64,000 nt of DNA, from contig JAJGOT010000745.1 in assembly GCA_022457155.1 (NCBI GenBank), positions 62,001 to 126,000 of the forward strand, in the 5' to 3' direction. Positions 11,169-22,609 of this stretch are shown here, one piece after another; within the stretch, counting starts at the first letter, position 1, and every line of letters starts with the position of its first letter. The notes below the pieces were generated by a model. The model did no database searches. It had not been told where the DNA came from and saw nothing but the letters and a program-made list of their open reading frames with translations. This DNA is from Cladopsammia gracilis. Its lineage: Eukaryota > Cnidaria > Anthozoa > Scleractinia > Dendrophylliidae. The position numbers and the translations under genes are program-made.

Positions 11169-13364
11169 ATGGAGTCTCTGTTGAAAAACCTCAAAAAGCA
11201 CGTTACATGTTCAATCTGTCTGGATAATTTCACCGATCCCAAGACAATAACCTGCCTGCACACATTCTGCTGTGAATGCTTGAAGAAACACGCACTGATC
11301 AGCCAAAGGAATGGAAAGTTTCGCTGCCCCGAGTGCCAGGCTGAAGTCGGTCTTCCCGAAGCAAACCGTTTTGATAAACTGCCGACCAGTTTTCATCATA
11401 ACAGTTTACTTAGTCTTCTCGCTGTCCGACAAAGCGGCAATGGAAATGAGATCAGTTGTGGCATTTGTAAGAAAAAGAGCGCAGAGATAAGTTACTGCTT
11501 CGAATGCGCTAAATTCATGTGCAGTGACTGTGTAAACGCACATGAACTGTTTAGAAACACAGCGCTCACCGAAGGACACAAGGTGACGCCAGTCAAACAG
11601 TTTCAAACTGAAGACTACGAAGCCCTGATGAAGAGGCAGTCATTTTGCCCCCAGCAGTACCACGAGCGAGAGGTGACGAGGTTTTTCTGTCTGAAATGCA
11701 AAACCTGTGTTTGCCAAATATGCATCGCCACGGATCACAAGACCCACGAAGTGGAGCCATTGGATAAAGCAGCGGACAGCGAGAAAGCTAACATCCTGGC
11801 GAGAGCTGAGTTAATGAAAGAAAAGAGCAAAGTTTGTAGTGAAGCGATTCATAAATTAGAACAAACAGAGCTTGAGCTGAAAACCAAACTCACTATTACT
11901 AAACGTGAAGTTTCCCAAGCAGCCGATCAAATAATAGCGAAGATCCGTGAACGCGAGCGCAAGATCATTACCACCCTCGAGAACACGTGCGTGTCGAGGG
12001 AGGAGAAGTTAAACTCTACAAAGACACAAGTGCAGTCCTTGCTGAAGCAAATCAACCAAGCAGTCGAGTTTGCTGAAAACCTGGTTCAACGAAGCTCCAG
12101 TTCGGACATTATGCAGAACAAACCGAATCTGGAGCAGCGGTTTGAAGATCTTGAAAACACCCCAGTCCTCGCACTTCCGGTCAATTCCTTTGTGATGTTT
12201 GTACCGACTTCTGAAGAAGAGAATTTGATTCTCGGTTGCATATTAATAAGTGAACCAGTGGTAAAAGGACTGACACAAGACTTACAAGCTGGTGTAGAAG
12301 CAGAGTTTGTGATCCGTCCCGGAATCCATGAAGAACGAGTGGATGAAGTGAAATACAAATTCCATGTTGAAGTGCTCGTGGAACCCGCTGATAAAGTCGG
12401 AAGTTTAACGACTTGTGAAAAAGAAGATGGAGATTTCCTGGTGAAGTTTACACCTAAAGTTCCAGGTGCCTTCAACATCTCAGTAAAGATTAACGGCAAG
12501 AAGCTTGCAACCAGTCCTTACACTGTCCAGGTGAAGGAACGGCTCATTCAGGTTGTGGGAGAGTTGGAGTTAAAAGGAGAAACGCTTCAAAATCCATTTG
12601 GGATTGCTGTGAACAGTAAAGGACTCATCGCTGTAGCAGATGCTGAAAAACACTGTATTCTGATATTTGATAAGGAAGGAAAGTTTGTAAGAAAACTGGG
12701 TTGCTATGGAAACAATGCTGGACAGCTTAACAGTCCACTTGACGTCACATACCTAAATGACGATAACATTCTGGTGGCGGATAATTGCAATCATCGCATT
12801 CAACAATTTAACGTGAACACGGGAAACTCTGTGAAGAGCTTTGGAAAGAAAGGGACAAGAGATGGTGAATTTCAGAATCCTGTCAGTCTTTGTATGGATG
12901 GTGAAGGACGTGTTATTGTAGCTGATCACAATAACAGTAGAGTGCAGGTGTTATCTGAGGATGGTAAACCTGTGTTTAAATTTGGAGACAGTGGCCCAGG
13001 GAAACTTGACCGTCCCACTGCATGTATTCACCATCAGGACAGGTTCTTTGTATCAGACTTCGGTAACGATTGTTTGAAAGTTTTTGACAATTCAGGAAAG
13101 TTCTTATACAATATAGGAGAACCAGGCAAGGGTGATGGAGAGTTCATTAGTCCTTGCAGACTATGTCTTGAGAAATTTGGCAACCATTATAACCTTCTTG
13201 TATGCAATGGCGACAATGGTCGTGTTGATCAGTTTACAGTGGAAGGTTGTTTTACTGGAAAAACTGTTGATAAGTTACAAGCCCCCACAGGAATAACCAC
13301 AACACCAGATGGGCGTATTTTAGTTTCTGATCATAAAGCCAAAAAAATATATATCCTAAAATAA
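11169..13364 (+). CDS. TRIM-NHL E3 ubiquitin ligase, complete, single exon (731 aa)
   Basis: The protein has the class VII TRIM layout (TRIM2/TRIM3/TRIM71 type). The RING is C3HC4 with C14, C17, C29, H31, C34, C37, C53 and C56. B-box 1 uses C97, C100, C110, C113, C118, C121, H125 and H137. B-box 2 uses C160, H165, C174, C177, C182, C185, H190 and H193. A charged coiled coil follows at about 200-310, a filamin-type domain at about 345-455, and six NHL blades from about 464 to the end. The family attaches ubiquitin through the RING and binds RNA or protein through the NHL propeller; the target here is unknown. The ATG at 11169 was chosen because MESLLKNL begins all copies. No intron is present, unlike vertebrate TRIM71, so retroposition followed by tandem duplication is likely. 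Confidence 0.93.
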   Translation: MESLLKNLKKHVTCSICLDNFTDPKTITCLHTFCCECLKKHALISQRNGKFRCPECQAEVGLPEANRFDKLPTSFHHNSLLSLLAVRQSGNGNEISCGICKKKSAEISYCFECAKFMCSDCVNAHELFRNTALTEGHKVTPVKQFQTEDYEALMKRQSFCPQQYHEREVTRFFCLKCKTCVCQICIATDHKTHEVEPLDKAADSEKANILARAELMKEKSKVCSEAIHKLEQTELELKTKLTITKREVSQAADQIIAKIRERERKIITTLENTCVSREEKLNSTKTQVQSLLKQINQAVEFAENLVQRSSSSDIMQNKPNLEQRFEDLENTPVLALPVNSFVMFVPTSEEENLILGCILISEPVVKGLTQDLQAGVEAEFVIRPGIHEERVDEVKYKFHVEVLVEPADKVGSLTTCEKEDGDFLVKFTPKVPGAFNISVKINGKKLATSPYTVQVKERLIQVVGELELKGETLQNPFGIAVNSKGLIAVADAEKHCILIFDKEGKFVRKLGCYGNNAGQLNSPLDVTYLNDDNILVADNCNHRIQQFNVNTGNSVKSFGKKGTRDGEFQNPVSLCMDGEGRVIVADHNNSRVQVLSEDGKPVFKFGDSGPGKLDRPTACIHHQDRFFVSDFGNDCLKVFDNSGKFLYNIGEPGKGDGEFISPCRLCLEKFGNHYNLLVCNGDNGRVDQFTVEGCFTGKTVDKLQAPTGITTTPDGRILVSDHKAKKIYILK

Positions 13365-13380
13365 GCAGCAAAATGTAAAG

Positions 13381-13870
13381 AGAAGCTGAATAGCAGCTAA
13401 AGACATTCAGTAAGCAAATATAAACTAAGGTAACTCTAAGAATATACAGACACTGAAGAGACCTCAGAACCTGAATAGCAGCTCAAGACATTCAGTAAGC
13501 AAATATAAACTAAGGTAACTCTAACAATATATAGACACTGAAGAGACCTCAGAAGCTGAATAGCAGCTAAAGACATTCAGTAAACAAATATAAACTAAGG
13601 TAACTCTAACAATATACAGACACTGAAGAGACCTCTGAGAAGCTGAATAGCAGCTAATGACATTCAGTAAGAAAATATAAACTAAGGTAACTCTAACAAT
13701 ATATAGACACTGAATAGACCTCAGAACCTGAATAGCAGCTAATGACATTCAGTAAGCAAATATAAACTAAGGTAACTCTAACAATATATAGACACTAAAG
13801 AGACCTCAGAACCTGAATAGCAGCTAATGACATTCAGTAAGCAAATATAAACTAAGACAACTCTAACAAT
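13381..13870 (+). repeat. 85-bp tandem repeat in the TRIM 3' flank, six copies
   Basis: Units with CATTCAGTAAGCAAATATAAAC recur every 85-87 bases, starting 17 bases after the TRIM stop. The unit corresponds to the non-hairpin part of the 115-bp repeat at 351-978, so the two flanks expanded overlapping but different segments. Probably 3'UTR. Confidence 0.88.
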
Positions 13871-13900
13871 TCTTATCTTCACTGCAGTCATTATTTGTGA

Positions 13901-13936
13901 GTCACACAATGCTTCTCAGGTGAAGTATTGTGTGAG
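13901..13936 (+). promoter_or_regulatory. 3'-flank hairpin, single copy
   Basis: GTCACACAATGCTTC, loop TCAGGT, GAAGTATTGTGTGAG. This is the hairpin of the 351-978 array, here once. The stem is about 14 bp including one G-U wobble. Confidence 0.7.
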
Positions 13937-14389
13937 CTGCTTTTATAAAAAATGATTATGTAAATGGGGTCTTATGCAAACTGACTTTAGTAGCAAAATG
14001 GATTTATACTGATCAAAACATTTTGCAACTTTTTCCGGCTTTTTTGTTAGGGGTGATTTTAATACGTAACTAACATTTTTTATATGCGACAAGCACAAAT
14101 TTATTACACAATAATAGGGCGCTTGTCAAGGTGGCAATTTTGCAACAAGTTTTAGTGACTCTTTTTGTAATAAGTGTTAGAAACAGTTTTGTAATTATCT
14201 AATCATTGTTATGCGCATTTGAACATTTTTATGCAATTTGTGCAATACAAACTGTATTATTGAGTGTTTGAATGATTATTTAGTTGCATTGTCTTTTTTA
14301 ATGAGAAATGTAAATAGTCCTTCGCACCATGGCCACATGACATTACTTTTGGTTAGGCTTGAATTTAATACCAACATTTTTTATATGTA
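13937..14389. other. TRIM downstream flank, no gene
   Basis: AT-rich sequence paralogous to 34000-34700 and 54900-55600. No gene seen. Confidence 0.5.
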
Positions 14390-15450
14390 AATACCGCATT
14401 TCCTTGAATAATAGCTGGCGGCAATTATTTTAATAAAGGGGGCAATTATTTGAGGGGAGGCAATTAACTCGAGGGGGTCAATTATTTCAAATATTGCTCA
14501 CTGGAAGTGCTAATTGGCTTAAATAGGGTGCTCCAAGAAATATAGGAAAGAGTAAAAAACAAAATTTCACTATTAGTGAAACCTAAACAGTTTCTGCCCA
14601 TTTTATCTCGGAGTCCGTGACTTATTTTCACGTAATTCCGACATTCGTATAATACTAGAAATAAATGTAATGTTCATATGATAAAATAACAGACTGCAGG
14701 TCTTTTACTGGTACCTAAGGTGCAATGATTTTTAACTCATAGCTTTTAGCATGTTTTAGCATTTTTTAACATTCTACTGTTTTAGTATTTTTATTAATTA
14801 ATTAACTGATTATTTCACAGGACCCACATTGATAGCAGTTATATAACTGAAGTGGTTACCCTGTATAAATAATTTAATTTAATTTAATTTGGCTGCTAAG
14901 CTGTATAATAGACTAAATGTTATTATGGAATGCTCTAGTTCAGTTAGCTAGGTCATTTTATACCAACTATTGGTCAGACACATTAAGATTTAAGTAATAT
15001 TATGTATTATAACTTATTTGTAATTAGTTAATTACTTTTAAATTTTAGTGTTTTTAATTTTAAGGGTCTAGTTTACACCTGTTTGTAATTAGCATTATTG
15101 TTCAGCTTAATTTCTGCTATTATTAATTTGTATGGATAAACGTTAGATGCACAGCTTCATTGTAAAGAAGTGTCAGCTTTATGAATTCTGTGCCTAATAA
15201 AGTATCTATCTACAGAAATATAATAATATGAAAACTGTGCTTTTTTAACTTTTCTGTAATTGTAACGATTGTTTCCCCATACATGTACAAGTCAATTTTT
15301 AACTAGACTGGGAGGATGTGAAAGAAAGAATGGGGGGCGATTACAAGAGGTAGGTAATTATTTCAAATATTAATCCCACCAAAGAGTGGCTATTATCTGA
15401 GAGAGGCAATTAATAATTGAGGGACGGCTATTATACGAGGAAATACATTT
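14390..15450. mobile_element. Terminal-inverted-repeat DNA element (old, shared by duplicons)
   Basis: The left end has ATTTCCTTGAATAATAGC and the right end has GCTATTATACGAGGAAAT, an inverted pair. Inside are repeated GGCAATTA-type motifs. Paralogous copies at 34710-35345 and 55600-56250 sit at the same place relative to TRIM, so insertion predates the duplications. No transposase frame. Confidence 0.65.
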
Positions 15451-15469
15451 AACATTGACTGTTTCAATG

Positions 15470-16514
15470 CATATGACGATCGAATAGTATCCTATGATGC
15501 ATTTTTCCAGGCGCATCACGCAATATCACAGTTAGGGTGGATTCCTGTGCGAAATAACGTTGTTTTCTCGCCGGCTTTTTTCTTGTTTCTGTTCCAGTAA
15601 TTAAAAGGTAAGAAAACTGTATTATTTTGTTATTTGACATGATCTCTTTGATTTGTAATGGTTCAAGAGCGCAGCTTCCGTCAAAAAACCTTTGTTTTGA
15701 TTGTTCTACGGAGCCTTCGCGTCACAAAGTGTTCAGTGACCTGCAGCTAGGTCATGAATATCCACAATTTTTTGGATTGTGTGTTGATGTCTTCCAAATA
15801 TGGGCTTCACGCTACTAAAATGAAGTACTGATTATTGTGCAGGCAAGGAAGCATTTTAGCCCAGCTTTAGAATAATTCTTCATGTACCCCAAGTACGTGT
15901 CTGAGAGATTTTTCCATTCAGATCAAAATAAAGATATATTAACAGGCCTGTTGTTCCAGATGTTGTCCTTTTTTTAATCTTAATTTTAGGACAAAAGCTC
16001 TCGCTGTGATAATGACAGGACCAATTTACGTTTTCCAGAGCCGTTTATTTATTATTTAGTTATGCCGTCATTTCAGTGTTTGCTAGCTCTTAGCGTAACA
16101 ATAGAGTTTCTTTGGCTCAATTTGAATGAGTTGCAAGATCAGTAGTAGCCTCTTTAAAAAAAAAGGAATTATTCGCTGCTTAGGATCAGTTCATTTCTCA
16201 GACAGTACGTGATTTAATGTGAGTGCTGTCAACTGTCACAGGGGCAACAGGTCTTCTTCGTTCATCCATCCGATCGTTTCCACAAAACTGACATGTACTT
16301 CTCTACAGATTAGCAAAACACATGGAAAACCCTTCAAAGTGACGCTGAAATTCTCCTTTGAAACACAGTGGATGTACGCCAACTCGTTATTCTCAAAAGT
16401 GGGCACTGCGATGTTCACTTCGCGCGAGCTGTAGAATACTGATGACGTCACATGCGCAGTGATAATATAAGATGAAACAGGATGCATCATGGGATACTAT
16501 TCGATCGTCGTCTG
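15470..16514. mobile_element. Mutator-like non-autonomous element with 9-bp target duplication
   Basis: The target duplication GTTTCAATG is at 15461-15469 and 16515-16523. The ends form 33-bp inverted repeats with core GACGATCGAATAGTATCC. The other duplicons carry the uninterrupted site, for example near 34450 (GTTTGAATGATTATTTAG), so this copy gained the insert later. A 9-bp target duplication is characteristic of Mutator-like elements. Interior frames at 15627-15818 and 16219-16490 are not recognised, and no transposase is seen. Confidence 0.8.
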
Positions 16515-16523
16515 GTTTCAATG

Positions 16524-17060
16524 ATTATTTAGTTGCATTCTCTATTTTGATGAGAATATAAAATAGTTCTTACATTGCATGAATATACTTTCTGTTAGGT
16601 TTGATTCTAATAGCAACATTTTTGCTAGTATGTAAATATTTAAAATTGAATTATTTGGTTGCATTACCTCTTTTTTACTAAGAATGTAAAATTGTCTTTA
16701 GTTTTAACACTGCAAGATTTTAAATGACTATATATTTTTGTTACAATTTTGTAACAATTGGATGCATAATTATTTCATGCTTACTACATGCACAACACAA
16801 CATCTGTTTATAGACTAAAGTATTAGTGAATTGTTTGATGGGAAAAACTAACAATATGCTCTTTTTCGAAAATTTAAGGTGGCTCTGAACCCCACCTACA
16901 GAATTTTTTTAAACTTTGCCAAAAGTTGCATCTTATCCTGCTAATCAAAATTTGACAAATGAATAAAAAATGGGGTTCACCGAGTCATTTTTTAGTTATG
17001 AACACTTAAAGCTAAAATAAAGTGAATAACAAGGCTGTTAGGAACAGTAAATGAGGTCAA
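16524..17060. other. Intergenic duplicon flank
   Basis: AT-rich, similar to 35370-35760 (TTATTTAGTTGCATT, GGAAAAACTAACA). No gene seen. Confidence 0.5.
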
Positions 17061-17067
17061 GTCAAAC

Positions 17068-17429
17068 CTTGCAAAGATTGTGGCAGATGTTCCAAAGAAA
17101 ATGTCCAAACAACTACCAAACACCATGATTTGTGCCGGCTGTGTTGTGTCTGATGCCACCACACTGATAGTGTACCAATACTCAACACTCTCTGTACTGT
17201 ACTCCTTATGGCATCCTTTACACCATGATTGGTGCCGGCTGTGTTCTGTCTGATGCCACCACACTGATCCTGTACCAGTACTCAACACTCTCTGCACTGT
17301 ACTCCTTATGGCATCCTTTACACCATGATTTGTGCCGGCTGTGTTCTGTCTGATGCCCCCACACTGATCCTGTACTGGTACTCAACACTCTCTGCACTGT
17401 ACTCCTTATGGCATCCTTCACACCACAAG
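17068..17429 (-). pseudogene. DDIAS: DDIAS/noxin-like zinc/OB exon with internal 100-bp triplication
   Basis: On the minus strand the exon opens after the acceptor TTTAATTTATAG and ends before the donor GCAAG/GTTTGA. The lowest-coordinate repeat unit reads CKGCHKEYSTESVEYWY and continues into IMVFGSCLDIFFGTSA. This matches the N-terminal Cx2C replication-factor-A C-terminal-like OB domain of DDIAS (noxin), a DNA-damage and apoptosis-suppressor protein. Three 100-bp units start at 17121, 17221 and 17321. Since 100 is not a multiple of three, each extra unit shifts frame, and the first copy read ends in a stop after QIMV. The exon is therefore broken as it stands. No other exon of this copy was found nearby. 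Confidence 0.7.
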
Positions 17430-17436
17430 CTATAAA

Positions 17437-18330
17437 TTAAAACAAAAAAATCATTTACCTCCTACCTCCTCCTACAGTGCTGTACCTACCTCCTAAAGTT
17501 TAGATAGCACTGCTGGAAATATTGTTCATAAAAATCACATTGTATAACATTGATGATAAATGACATTCTAACCACAAAATACTGAAAATAGGGAGATTCG
17601 GTTACTCAGGTGTGGTGGTGGTGTGTGACATGATAGCTTTTTATAGTCCTGGACACCCATGGAAAACTCATACTTGCTCTACTGGGCAGCACAATGATGG
17701 TACTGGGACTTACATGTATCAGTCCAGTGAGCAATGGTGAATTGGGAGTTGAGTGTTTTTGCCCCAGTTGGGAAATCAATGTTTACATGGTCAAGTATTG
17801 TAGTTCCAGTAAGAGTTTCACTACTGAACTTTCCATTTATTGCAGCTTGAATAATGCATTGTGTCTCTCGCACCCAAGAAGATTTGACACTAGTCTGGGC
17901 AAGTGCTCATCCTGTTACCAATCTACATGTACAAATTGTGACCCCCAAAAGGCATGACGAGCACCCCCGTCCCCCTGGGGTACTAAATTTTCATCCCTGT
18001 TACAGCTGGGGCCACTTTGGTACACCTCAGTTTTGTGTGACTGTTGAAACTCTTAGCAGAACAAGGTAATAACACAATAGGCACTATTGTGATTGAGGCT
18101 CACTCTTCTAAATTGGGATTGGTAAAATCTAATTTCAAGATCTTAAAACTATTTGTGAATGGAATTTTCTATTGACGCAATGATATGCACAACAAGTGCT
18201 GAAAAATGTGATTTATGAATCATTTCGGGTTATTTTAGTGTTATGGGAAATGTACATTTTTGTTTCCTGTGCTGTGGTCACTTTGAACCTGGTTTCATTA
18301 AATGATAAATCACATTTTTGTCATTATACA
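17437..18330. other. Intergenic, no gene seen
   Basis: The frames at 17694-18069 are weak and unrecognised. The segment with AAAAGGCATGACGAGCACCCCCGT near 17946 resembles the dispersed repeat of the TRIM upstream blocks. Confidence 0.4.
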
Positions 18331-18334
18331 ACTT

Positions 18335-19345
18335 ATGCACTTATCATTGGCTTTCCCGGGGGTTAATTGACCCCTAGGACACCCCCGGGAATGTGTTTTC
18401 ACAATCAAACAAAAACCTGCTAAATCCTCGGGGTGTAGGGCATAAAATTCACGCCAAATACCCCTCCCCCAGGGGCTAAGAGGCCAGCATACCTTTATTT
18501 TCACTGTATATGTGCAGTAACAACAGACAAATTTGTCTATTTTTTTTTTGCTCTCCTTGCACTAATCTTGATGCAGCGTCCATGGTATCAAATGTGACAG
18601 CTTGGCCCCAGTCCTTATCACACTTTATCATGAACCTGAGAATAAAAAATCAGCTGACCAATTGGCCTGATGGCTCAGTGGATAACTGAAAGCACTGCAC
18701 CAGTAGTCGCAAGGCTATGTTTTTCAGGTTTCTTTACAATGGATCAGGTTATTAGTTCATCGCTAGAAACACAGATTTCACTCATATGTATCATCATCAG
18801 TAGTTGTTGTATATTGTTATTTTATATATTCCCATTCAAGTGACACAAATCGTTCAACAACTGGAATTTTATGTTTGAGAAAAGTTATCGTTTTGCCTTA
18901 GCCGGAAATTCATTGACAACTTAAGCCGAAAAAATCTGAGTATTTCAGCAACTGAGGACACCGTCACAAATCTCATGACCCATCCCTTTCTATGTTTTCA
19001 AAGGTCTCATGAAAACCTAGTTATCAAAGCTATTACATTTTTAGACTTAAATACCTGCAGGGCATCTGGTACACAACATCTCTTGCCACCATTCTGTGAT
19101 AGTAGGCTTCACCAATGTGCCCCTTGGACAAGGAAGCAATTTGTTTTTATCTTTAGTTTTTGTACGTGCAAATCCCGGGTGTGCATCCCGGGGGTCTGGC
19201 TTATTCGTTTCCAAAACTAAACAATGTCCCTATCCCGCAGGGCAAAAAAAAATGTCAAAAATGTACTATTCCCCGCATGTTCCTGGGGTTTCCCCAGGGG
19301 TGTCCCGGGGGTGAACCCCTGGGAAAGCCAATGATAAGTGCATTA
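18335..19345. mobile_element. Inverted-repeat element with CCCGGGG-rich ends
   Basis: CACTTATCATTGGCTTTCCC at 18339 is repeated inverted at 19321-19340. The pairing continues through the GGGGGTT and CCCCGGG stretches for about 50 bases. At about 18661-18735 there is a decayed tRNA-like segment (GATGGCTCAGTGGATAA), probably a nested SINE. No transposase frame. Confidence 0.6.
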
Positions 19346-20400
19346 TTTAAAAGAGAAAATGCTGTGATCTGAAGATTCAAAACTTCCTCGATTTTTATGG
19401 ATGGAAGGAGGGAACAGACCCAGGGGATTTTGACTTTTTGAGGGACGTCAGAATCAATTCCCTATCCCTGGGCAACAAATGAATGTCAAAATCAAGTCCC
19501 CAGGATAACTGATTCCGTGGCATTCCAATAATTACACTCAAATTCCCTACCCTGGGGGCCATCAAGTAATGTCAAAACCCCTACCCAGGTGACAGCCCTA
19601 TGTCAAAATTCCCTGGGTAGCTATTCCCCCCCCCCCCCCCACCCCCCCACTCCCGCCCCACCCTGGTGATGATAGGTGCATTACGCGATCAAAGGTTCGA
19701 TGTTTTTGTTTTTAAGTGACTAGATTTTGGAAAGGAGTATAGGGGATCCTCTGTTTTGTATTCCAGAAAAAATATTGGTAGCTTTTATTAGAAAAAGACC
19801 AGGGTTCATAATTTGATATTAGTTACCGAGGAACAATAAAACACCGCAGAGACAAGCGTGCATATTTCTGAGTTATACTCACATCTTTGCTTCATCATCT
19901 CGAGCATGAACTTTCTTATGACATCGGGTACAACTGGCATAGAAAAAAGTGTCCCTTATCGACAAAACTGTGGCCAAAACGAACACACTTCGTGTTGCCA
20001 TCAAACTTCAATGCAACCAAACAACACATTTTGATGGAAAATAACTTTGAGAATCCAAAATGGCGCCGATTTGTCATTAGCCAATCAGATCACTGAATAG
20101 ATCAAGTAGGCCCCAGTCTTTTGTAGTTCTTTAGAGAGCCCGACCAAACACAGTTTAGCTGGTGGTGGATAGCTTGTTTCTTTTTAGATCTCATTTGTGA
20201 AAATGAGTCCTTCGTGGAAACGTTTTGCACTAGACCTTCAACTAGCTTATATTTTAAAGGTCTTTTTGACATGGGAGCGACGTCACAAGAGAGTTTTCAG
20301 TGGGAACCTAACCTGTTAGTAATAATATTGGGTAAGCATTAGATCCCATCCGCCTAAACCACCTCGAATACCTTATTGAGACTGCAAAGCTGCATCATAT
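19346..20400. other. Dispersed repeats and C-run, no gene
   Basis: 19380-19620 holds repeated CCCTGGG and ATGTCAAAA-type motifs, followed by a long C-run at 19627-19660. 19880-20100 has an unrecognised frame and no family signature. Confidence 0.4.
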
Positions 20401-20423
20401 TCAGAATTCATCCGTGAAGTATC

Positions 20424-21348
20424 TCCTACTCAGAGTTACATCCGGGGTCCCTCAAGGGACTGTTCTGGGCCCGCTCATGTTTCTCCTCTTTATTAACGAC
20501 ATCAATTCGGAAATCTCCTCACGCATTAGGCTCTTCGCAGACGGTACTATTTTGTATGGGCTGATCCAAGGGCCTCAGGATGCAGCAGTTCTACAGAAAG
20601 ATCTTGACCTCCTTTTTAAGTGGTCTAATACATGGCAAATGTCTTTCAATTTCGACAAATGTAACATCATCAGAATTCACAGATCAAAGAATCCCATCAT
20701 CCATAATTACACGCTAGGAGGGACTTTGTTAAAATCTGTACCAAGCCACCCTTATCTGGGTGTGGAGTTATCTTCTAATCTGGATTGGCATGGCCATGTT
20801 ACCAACATTCCTGGCAAAGCGAATAAATCACTGGGGGTTATACGGCGAAATCTCGGAGGCTGCCCTGACTTTGTTAAAGAACGAGCTTACACCAACCTCG
20901 TACGACCACACATCGAATATGCTTCCTGTGTGTGGGATCCCCACATTCAGAAACAGATCAGGGACCTGGAAGGTGTTCAGCGAAGAGCCGCTAGGTTTGT
21001 AAAAAACTGCTATATCCGAGAACCGGGGACTGTGACGGGTCTACTTAAGATCTTAAATGGCCCTCCCTTGAAACGAGACGTAAAATTGCAAGACTCGCCA
21101 TGTTTTATAAGATGGTAAATGGTCTCGTGAACATTGATCTACCAGATGACCTCTTGAGAACATCTCAACGCTTTACGCGCCTCTCACATCCCAAGAGATT
21201 TATCAACCTGTATAGCTCTACTAACACCCGTAAATTCAGCTTCATAACAAGATCACTTAAGGAGTGGAACCTGCTCCCTAACAATATACTTGAGGCCCCC
21301 ACCCTTGCTAAGTTCAAGGAGATGGTCACCATGGAACTTGTGGAGTAG
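20424..21348 (+). pseudogene. Non-LTR retrotransposon reverse transcriptase, 5'-truncated and frameshifted
   Basis: The translation begins in the RT with VTSGVPQGTVLGP and LMFLLFINDI. It continues through FNFDKCN, YLGVELSSNLDW, and IEYASCVWDP with VQRRAARFV. This order is typical of Jockey-superfamily (CR1/L2-like) elements. The catalytic FADD box reads FADG, so the enzyme is dead. A frameshift near 21080 moves the C-terminus (MFYKMVNGLVNIDLPDD to MELVE) into another frame. Endonuclease and N-terminal RT motifs are missing. An (AAAT)n tail follows at about 21455-21490, consistent with target-primed insertion. Confidence 0.88.
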
Positions 21349-21351
21349 TTT

Positions 21352-21670
21352 AATTAATGAACACGCAACACCTGTCAGTTTATTTTATTTTATTTATTTT
21401 ACATTGTATTTAATATATCCGCTTTTATGCCAACAGCTTTGCGGATTATAATATATAAATATATAAATAAATAAATAAATAAATAAATACTCTTTTACGT
21501 TTTGGAAAACTAATTAACACGTGTGTAAACAATGACGCTATAACTTAAATTAATTTGACCTAACTTAATTTAATTTATTTGTATTGACTTATTGAGCGAC
21601 CGGATTAGCCTCGCTATTGGCAACGGAGTAACTGGTTAGCTTTCAGTTGAGGTTGGGGTTATCAGTTTAG
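21352..21670. other. Retrotransposon 3' tail and flank
   Basis: 3'UTR of the element above, an AAAT-rich microsatellite at about 21455-21490, then AT-rich flank without a gene. Confidence 0.6.
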
Positions 21671-21951
21671 AGCAGTTTTCAATTGAGTGTCGTAAAACCA
21701 AACCCAAAATAATCACTCTAACCAATCACAGCAGACGCACACAATCCAATGAACCAATCAGAACTCGAAGCAAATACATGTAGCCGGCGCCAAGCGCGGG
21801 AAAATGCGTGCGAGCAAATCACGATTGTTTTGGTTTTACTTCTGATTGGTTGAGAAAGTGGCACGAGATTTTTTAGCCAATCACAAAGCGTAGCAATGCA
21901 AAACCAAAGCAATTGTGAAATTACTTTCGACACTGAAAACTGCTCGATATA
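21671..21951. mobile_element. MITE with inverted ends GAGCAGTTTTCA
   Basis: The left end GAGCAGTTTTCAATTGAGTG and right end GACACTGAAAACTGCTC are inverted. The body contains several CCAATCA and TGATTGG motifs in both orientations, giving a foldable 281-bp element with no coding capacity. Confidence 0.75.
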
Positions 21952-22077
21952 GTTAAATGTAGGCCTAAACAACCCGAAAAGCTAGGTGGTACTCTGGTAC
22001 GGTAGGCTATGTAAGCCTAAATAGTTGAACGAAAAAGTTCAAAACAACTGCGTGGCACTTGTGACACAATAAATGAT

Positions 22078-22497
22078 GGAAAATGTTAATGTTGAAAAGC
22101 GCCGAAAATTTGAAAGTTTTAAAACGTTTCGGGCTTAGCCCTTCTTCAATGAAATGTCAATTTTAAAACGGAATGAAAATGAGTCGCATCTCATGCCTCT
22201 TTCTTTGCTTGATTGCGCTGCAGAGCTTCACACCACGCACTTAGAACTGCGTCATGCAGAGAGTGGCCGTTTGCATTCTTGAAGTGTTGTGCAACGGATA
22301 AACCAAGCAAGTTTTTTTCAATGCTGTAGAGGTGTTCGCCAAAGCGTTCCCTAAGAGAACGCCCAGCTTCAGCAATCATCAACCGTTCTAAAATTGACAT
22401 TTCACTGAAGAAGGGATAAGCCCGACTGAACGTCTGAAAACATTCAAATTTTCGGCACTTTTCAACATTAACATTTTCCATTATTTATCATGCAAGC
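22078..22497 (-). mobile_element. Penelope-like element fragment: GIY-YIG piece between inverted pLTR-like repeats
   Basis: About 100 bases at 22078-22165 recur inverted at 22390-22490 (GGAAAATGTTAATGTTGAAA). Between them, the minus frame ending at 22191 encodes EAGRSLRERFGEHLYSIEKN and SVAQHFKNANGHS, the C-terminal half of a GIY-YIG endonuclease as found in Penelope-like elements. Both repeats contain decayed hammerhead-like cores. On the minus strand at 22126-22149 these are GAAAC, a perfect GGGC/GCCC stem II and TTGAAGA (the C is lost). Confidence 0.75.
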
Positions 22498-22609
22498 CTA
22501 AGCCTAGCTGAGGTCACAGGTTTAATCCGGAGTGGGGATTTCAGTTTTCCTTTTTTACACTTAATATATTTGCCTCTCTCGTTTTTCCGTTTCAAGCAAG
22601 AGCGCTCGA

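Noticed and set aside
11211..12499. Minus-strand frames opposite the TRIM gene, also at 31282-32561 and 52170-53449
   Set aside because: They recur only because the plus-strand gene is conserved; no independent coding signal.
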